A DNA stretch of 7,492 nucleotides, taken from NCBI GenBank assembly GCA_902797895.1, contig CADBUS010000202.1, positions 1-7,492 of the forward strand. Direction: 5' to 3'. The notes below the pieces were generated by a model. It had not been told where the DNA came from. It did not search any database and saw only the letters and a list, made by a program, of their open reading frames with translations. Position numbers and translations under genes: made by a program. Positions 5,387-7,492 of the stretch are shown in pieces (the first letter of the stretch is position 1; each line of letters starts with the position of its first letter). The DNA is from an uncultured Bacteroidia bacterium. Lineage in GTDB: Bacteria > Bacteroidota > Bacteroidia > Bacteroidales > UBA932.

Positions 5387-7399
5387 ATGAACAGATTTAA
5401 GACAATGGCAATAGTTTCATTAGCCGCATTGGCCCTATCGGCCTGCACAGAAAAAGAGAAAGCAGAAAGTGTAGAAAAGTTTACCTACACAGTGGAGGAG
5501 TTTGCAGATTTGCAGATTTTGCGTTATCAGATTCCCGATTGGGACTCGCTCAGCTTTGAGAATAAGGCATTTTTGTACTATGTATCAGAGGCTGCTAAGT
5601 GTGGCAGAGATATAACATTCGATCAGTTTGGCAAGTATAATTTAAGGATTAGAAAGGCTATCGAGAAGATTATAGAGGAGTATAAGGGGGATAGAGAGAG
5701 TTCCGATTATAAGGAGTTCCTGGTATATGCAAAGAGGGTTTTCTTCTCCAATGGCATTTACCACCACTATGGAGAGGAGAAATTTTTGCCCGGCTGCAGC
5801 CAAGAGTACTTTAAGAGTTTGATGGAGAGCACCGGCCAAGGAGCTCTTTGTGAGGAGCTACTACCGGTAATCTTTGATCCGGCACTACTTCCTATGAGAA
5901 GATGCAACGATACTAAAATTGATTTGGTTGCAAATTCTGCTGTAAACTTCTACGAAGGGGGGCTTACTACCGAGGAGGTTAATAACTTCTACGATAAGAT
6001 GGAAGATCCTGCAGACCCGCGCCCAATCTCATACGGGCTTAATAGTAAATTAGTTAAGAATGAAGATGGCACTATAGTTGAAAAGCCTTGGAGAGTGGGC
6101 GGTATCTACTCAAAATCTATCGAGAAGATTATAGAGAATTTACTAAAAGCTAAAGAGTATGCCGAGACAGAGGGGCAGAAAAATGGGATAGACTTGCTTG
6201 TAAAATACTATCAGACAGGCGATTTGAAAGTATGGGATGAGTATAATATCCAGTGGGTTGACGATGGAGCAAAGATTGTGGACTTTACCAACGGATTTAT
6301 TGAGGATTATGACGATCCTCTTGGCAGAAAGGCCACTTGGGAGGGAATTGCAAACTTCAAAGATCTTGGAGCAAGCCGCAGAACAGAGGCCATAAGTGCT
6401 CAGGCACAGTGGTTTGAACAGAACTCTCCAGTGGATAACAGATTCAAAAAGGAGAGTGTTAAGGGTGTTAGTGCAAAGGTTATAAATGTAACTGCGCTCG
6501 GAGGCTCCTGCTACCCTGCAACCCCTATCGGGATTAATCTGCCAAATGCCAACTGGATTAGAAAAGAGTATGGCTCTAAATCTGTTACAATCAACAATAT
6601 AACAGAAGCATACGACAAAGCGGCCGACGAATCTCCAAAGAGCGTGCTCACAGAGTTTGCTTGGGATGAGAATGAGATTGAGACTTGCAAGAAGTATGGA
6701 ACCATTACAAGCAACCTCCATACCGATTTGCACGAGTGTCTCGGCCACGCATCCGGCCAGCTTCTGCCTAATGTATCAGGTGGAGCATTAAAGGAGTTCA
6801 GCTCTGCATTAGAGGAGGCACGTGCAGACCTCTTTGCTCTCTACTATCTTGCAGATAACAAGTTGGTGGAAATGGGATTGGTACCAGATGCCGATGCTTA
6901 TAAAGCCGAGTATATGAGCTACATACGCAACGGCCTCTTTACCCAATTTACCAGAATAGAGCTTGGCAAAAAGAATACCGAGGCGCATATGCAAAATCGT
7001 AAACTTGTATCTGAATGGGTATTTGAGAAGGGGGCAAAGGATAATGTGATTGAGAAGAAGAGCAGAGATGGCAAAACCTACTTTGTAATAAATGATTTTG
7101 TTAAACTGCGCCATCTCTTTGGGGAGCTACTTGCTGAGATTCAGAGAATTAAATCTGAGGGAGACTATAAGGCCGGCAAGAAACTTATAGAAACCTACGC
7201 TGTAAATATAGATCCTGCTCTGCATAAGGAGGTTTTGGAACGCTACGCCGCACTCAATCTTAAACCATACAAGGGCTTTATCAATCCTGATATTGTGCCT
7301 GTGGTTAAGAAAGGGAAAGTTGTTGATTATAAAGTGGTTTACAATAACGACTACCTGAAGCAGATGCTTGAATACGGGAAGAAATATTCCTTTGAATAG
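5387..7399 (+). CDS. Dipeptidyl-peptidase III, zinc metallopeptidase family M49, predicted lipoprotein
   Basis: This exopeptidase removes dipeptides from the N-terminus of short peptides. The zinc site of family M49 is intact: HECLGH at 449-454 (ligands His449 and His454, catalytic Glu450) and EEARAD at 476-481, whose second Glu (477) is the third zinc ligand. The HExxxGH form with one extra residue is diagnostic for M49. Other supporting stretches are ALGGSCYPATPIGINLPN and FEKGAKDNV. At 670 residues it matches the size of the characterised Bacteroides thetaiotaomicron enzyme, with the zinc residues shifted by about one position. A signal peptide with lipobox LSAC (17-20, Cys20) predicts a lipoprotein, so it acts in the periplasm or at the cell surface, unlike the cytosolic eukaryotic form. 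The ATG at 5387 follows the holin-like gene by 9 bases with only an AGAGAT ahead. The stop codon lies inside the following hairpin. Confidence 0.95.
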   Translation: MNRFKTMAIVSLAALALSACTEKEKAESVEKFTYTVEEFADLQILRYQIPDWDSLSFENKAFLYYVSEAAKCGRDITFDQFGKYNLRIRKAIEKIIEEYKGDRESSDYKEFLVYAKRVFFSNGIYHHYGEEKFLPGCSQEYFKSLMESTGQGALCEELLPVIFDPALLPMRRCNDTKIDLVANSAVNFYEGGLTTEEVNNFYDKMEDPADPRPISYGLNSKLVKNEDGTIVEKPWRVGGIYSKSIEKIIENLLKAKEYAETEGQKNGIDLLVKYYQTGDLKVWDEYNIQWVDDGAKIVDFTNGFIEDYDDPLGRKATWEGIANFKDLGASRRTEAISAQAQWFEQNSPVDNRFKKESVKGVSAKVINVTALGGSCYPATPIGINLPNANWIRKEYGSKSVTINNITEAYDKAADESPKSVLTEFAWDENEIETCKKYGTITSNLHTDLHECLGHASGQLLPNVSGGALKEFSSALEEARADLFALYYLADNKLVEMGLVPDADAYKAEYMSYIRNGLFTQFTRIELGKKNTEAHMQNRKLVSEWVFEKGAKDNVIEKKSRDGKTYFVINDFVKLRHLFGELLAEIQRIKSEGDYKAGKKLIETYAVNIDPALHKEVLERYAALNLKPYKGFINPDIVPVVKKGKVVDYKVVYNNDYLKQMLEYGKKYSFE

Positions 7400-7423
7400 G
7401 CGATAGCCTATTCAAAGGAATAT
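7384..7423. terminator. Perfect 18-bp hairpin overlapping the DPP III stop codon
   Basis: The arms 7384-7401 and 7406-7423 are exact reverse complements with the loop GATA. The left arm encodes the last codons and the TAG (7397-7399) of the DPP III gene. No T run follows on the + strand; on the minus strand a modest TTTCTT follows. It probably marks a transcript end, perhaps shared with a convergent gene on the right, but it lacks the classical intrinsic-terminator tail. Confidence 0.6.
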
Positions 7424-7437
7424 GGAAGGTCTGTGCT

Positions 7438-7491
7438 CTACACAAGAAATATATCTAAAAAGCTGATACGGCCGCTCTTGAAGTGCTCTTC
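7438..7491 (-). CDS. Possible C-terminal end of a convergent gene (edge fragment)
   Basis: On the minus strand a frame open to the right edge ends at TAG (7438-7440) and reads EEHFKSGRISFLDIFLV. The shared hairpin to its left fits a convergent gene end. Only 17 residues are visible, another minus-strand frame is also open to the edge, and the product cannot be identified. Confidence 0.28.
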   Translation of the reverse strand, partial: EEHFKSGRISFLDIFLV

Positions 7492-7492
7492 A

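Noticed and set aside
5658..6136. 20-base exact direct repeat (5658-5677 and 6117-6136) inside the DPP III gene
   Set aside because: Both copies are in the same frame and encode the same short helix (IEKIIE). Identical codon choice is enough to explain it.
6143..6748. Long open frame on the minus strand opposite the DPP III gene (about 201 codons)
   Set aside because: The + strand frame there encodes conserved M49 sequence. The antisense product is hydrophobic noise without motifs.
1..7492. CRISPR array, tRNA/rRNA gene, insertion sequence or defence island
   Set aside because: No regularly spaced repeats, cloverleaf, transposase motif or defence-type domain was seen on either strand.

Overview
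The window reads as chromosomal DNA of a Bacteroidota bacterium, most likely of the order Bacteroidales. The grounds are: promoter-like TAnnTTTG elements upstream of several genes; A-rich 5' regions without clear Shine-Dalgarno sequences; the gene order rplY-pth-S4 protein; two lipobox-bearing proteases (a C11 clostripain-type peptidase and an M49 dipeptidyl-peptidase III); and a two-domain L25/Ctc protein with an Ala/Glu/Lys tail. Seven genes are well supported, plus a tentative gene end at the right edge. No tRNA, rRNA, CRISPR array, transposase or phage structural gene was seen. No stretch above 300 bases lacks a gene; the longest gap is 235 bases.

Left part (1-2466): the 3' part of a mannose-6-phosphate-isomerase-like gene enters on the + strand. 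It is unusual because every recognisable metal-ligand position is substituted, and it ends in a short Cys/His-rich tail. It converges, with stop codons overlapping, on a minus-strand translation cluster: rplY (ribosomal protein L25/Ctc), then pth (peptidyl-tRNA hydrolase), then a small S4-domain RNA-binding protein of the Hsp15 type. The spacing is tight (23 and 13 bases), which suggests one operon.

The 235-base gap 2467-2701 is the richest regulatory region. On the minus strand a TAnnTTTG element is followed by a leader of about 100 bases that can fold into a long interrupted stem-loop plus a GC-rich hairpin just before rplY. This is a candidate autoregulatory ribosomal-protein leader. On the + strand a promoter with TTG, 19-base spacer and TAnnTTTG drives a reverse rubrerythrin (rubredoxin domain first, diiron domain second). 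A perfect 7-1-7 palindrome resembling a PerR box lies on the expected transcription start, which fits a peroxide-defence gene. Rubrerythrin ends in a strong stem-loop followed by T residues.

Right part (3354-7492): a C11 cysteine peptidase lipoprotein lies on the minus strand, divergent from a + strand pair. That pair is a small two-helix membrane protein resembling the Bacteroidota 'phage holin family' proteins, then 9 bases later a dipeptidyl-peptidase III lipoprotein. The DPP III stop codon sits inside a perfect 18-bp hairpin with a 4-base loop. All three convergent or apparently convergent gene ends in the window carry perfect inverted repeats with short loops.

Most of the window is ordinary housekeeping. 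The points most worth following up are the metal-ligand-less isomerase homologue, the rplY leader, the PerR-like operator, and a possible repeat-derived insertion in the C-terminal tail of Pth.
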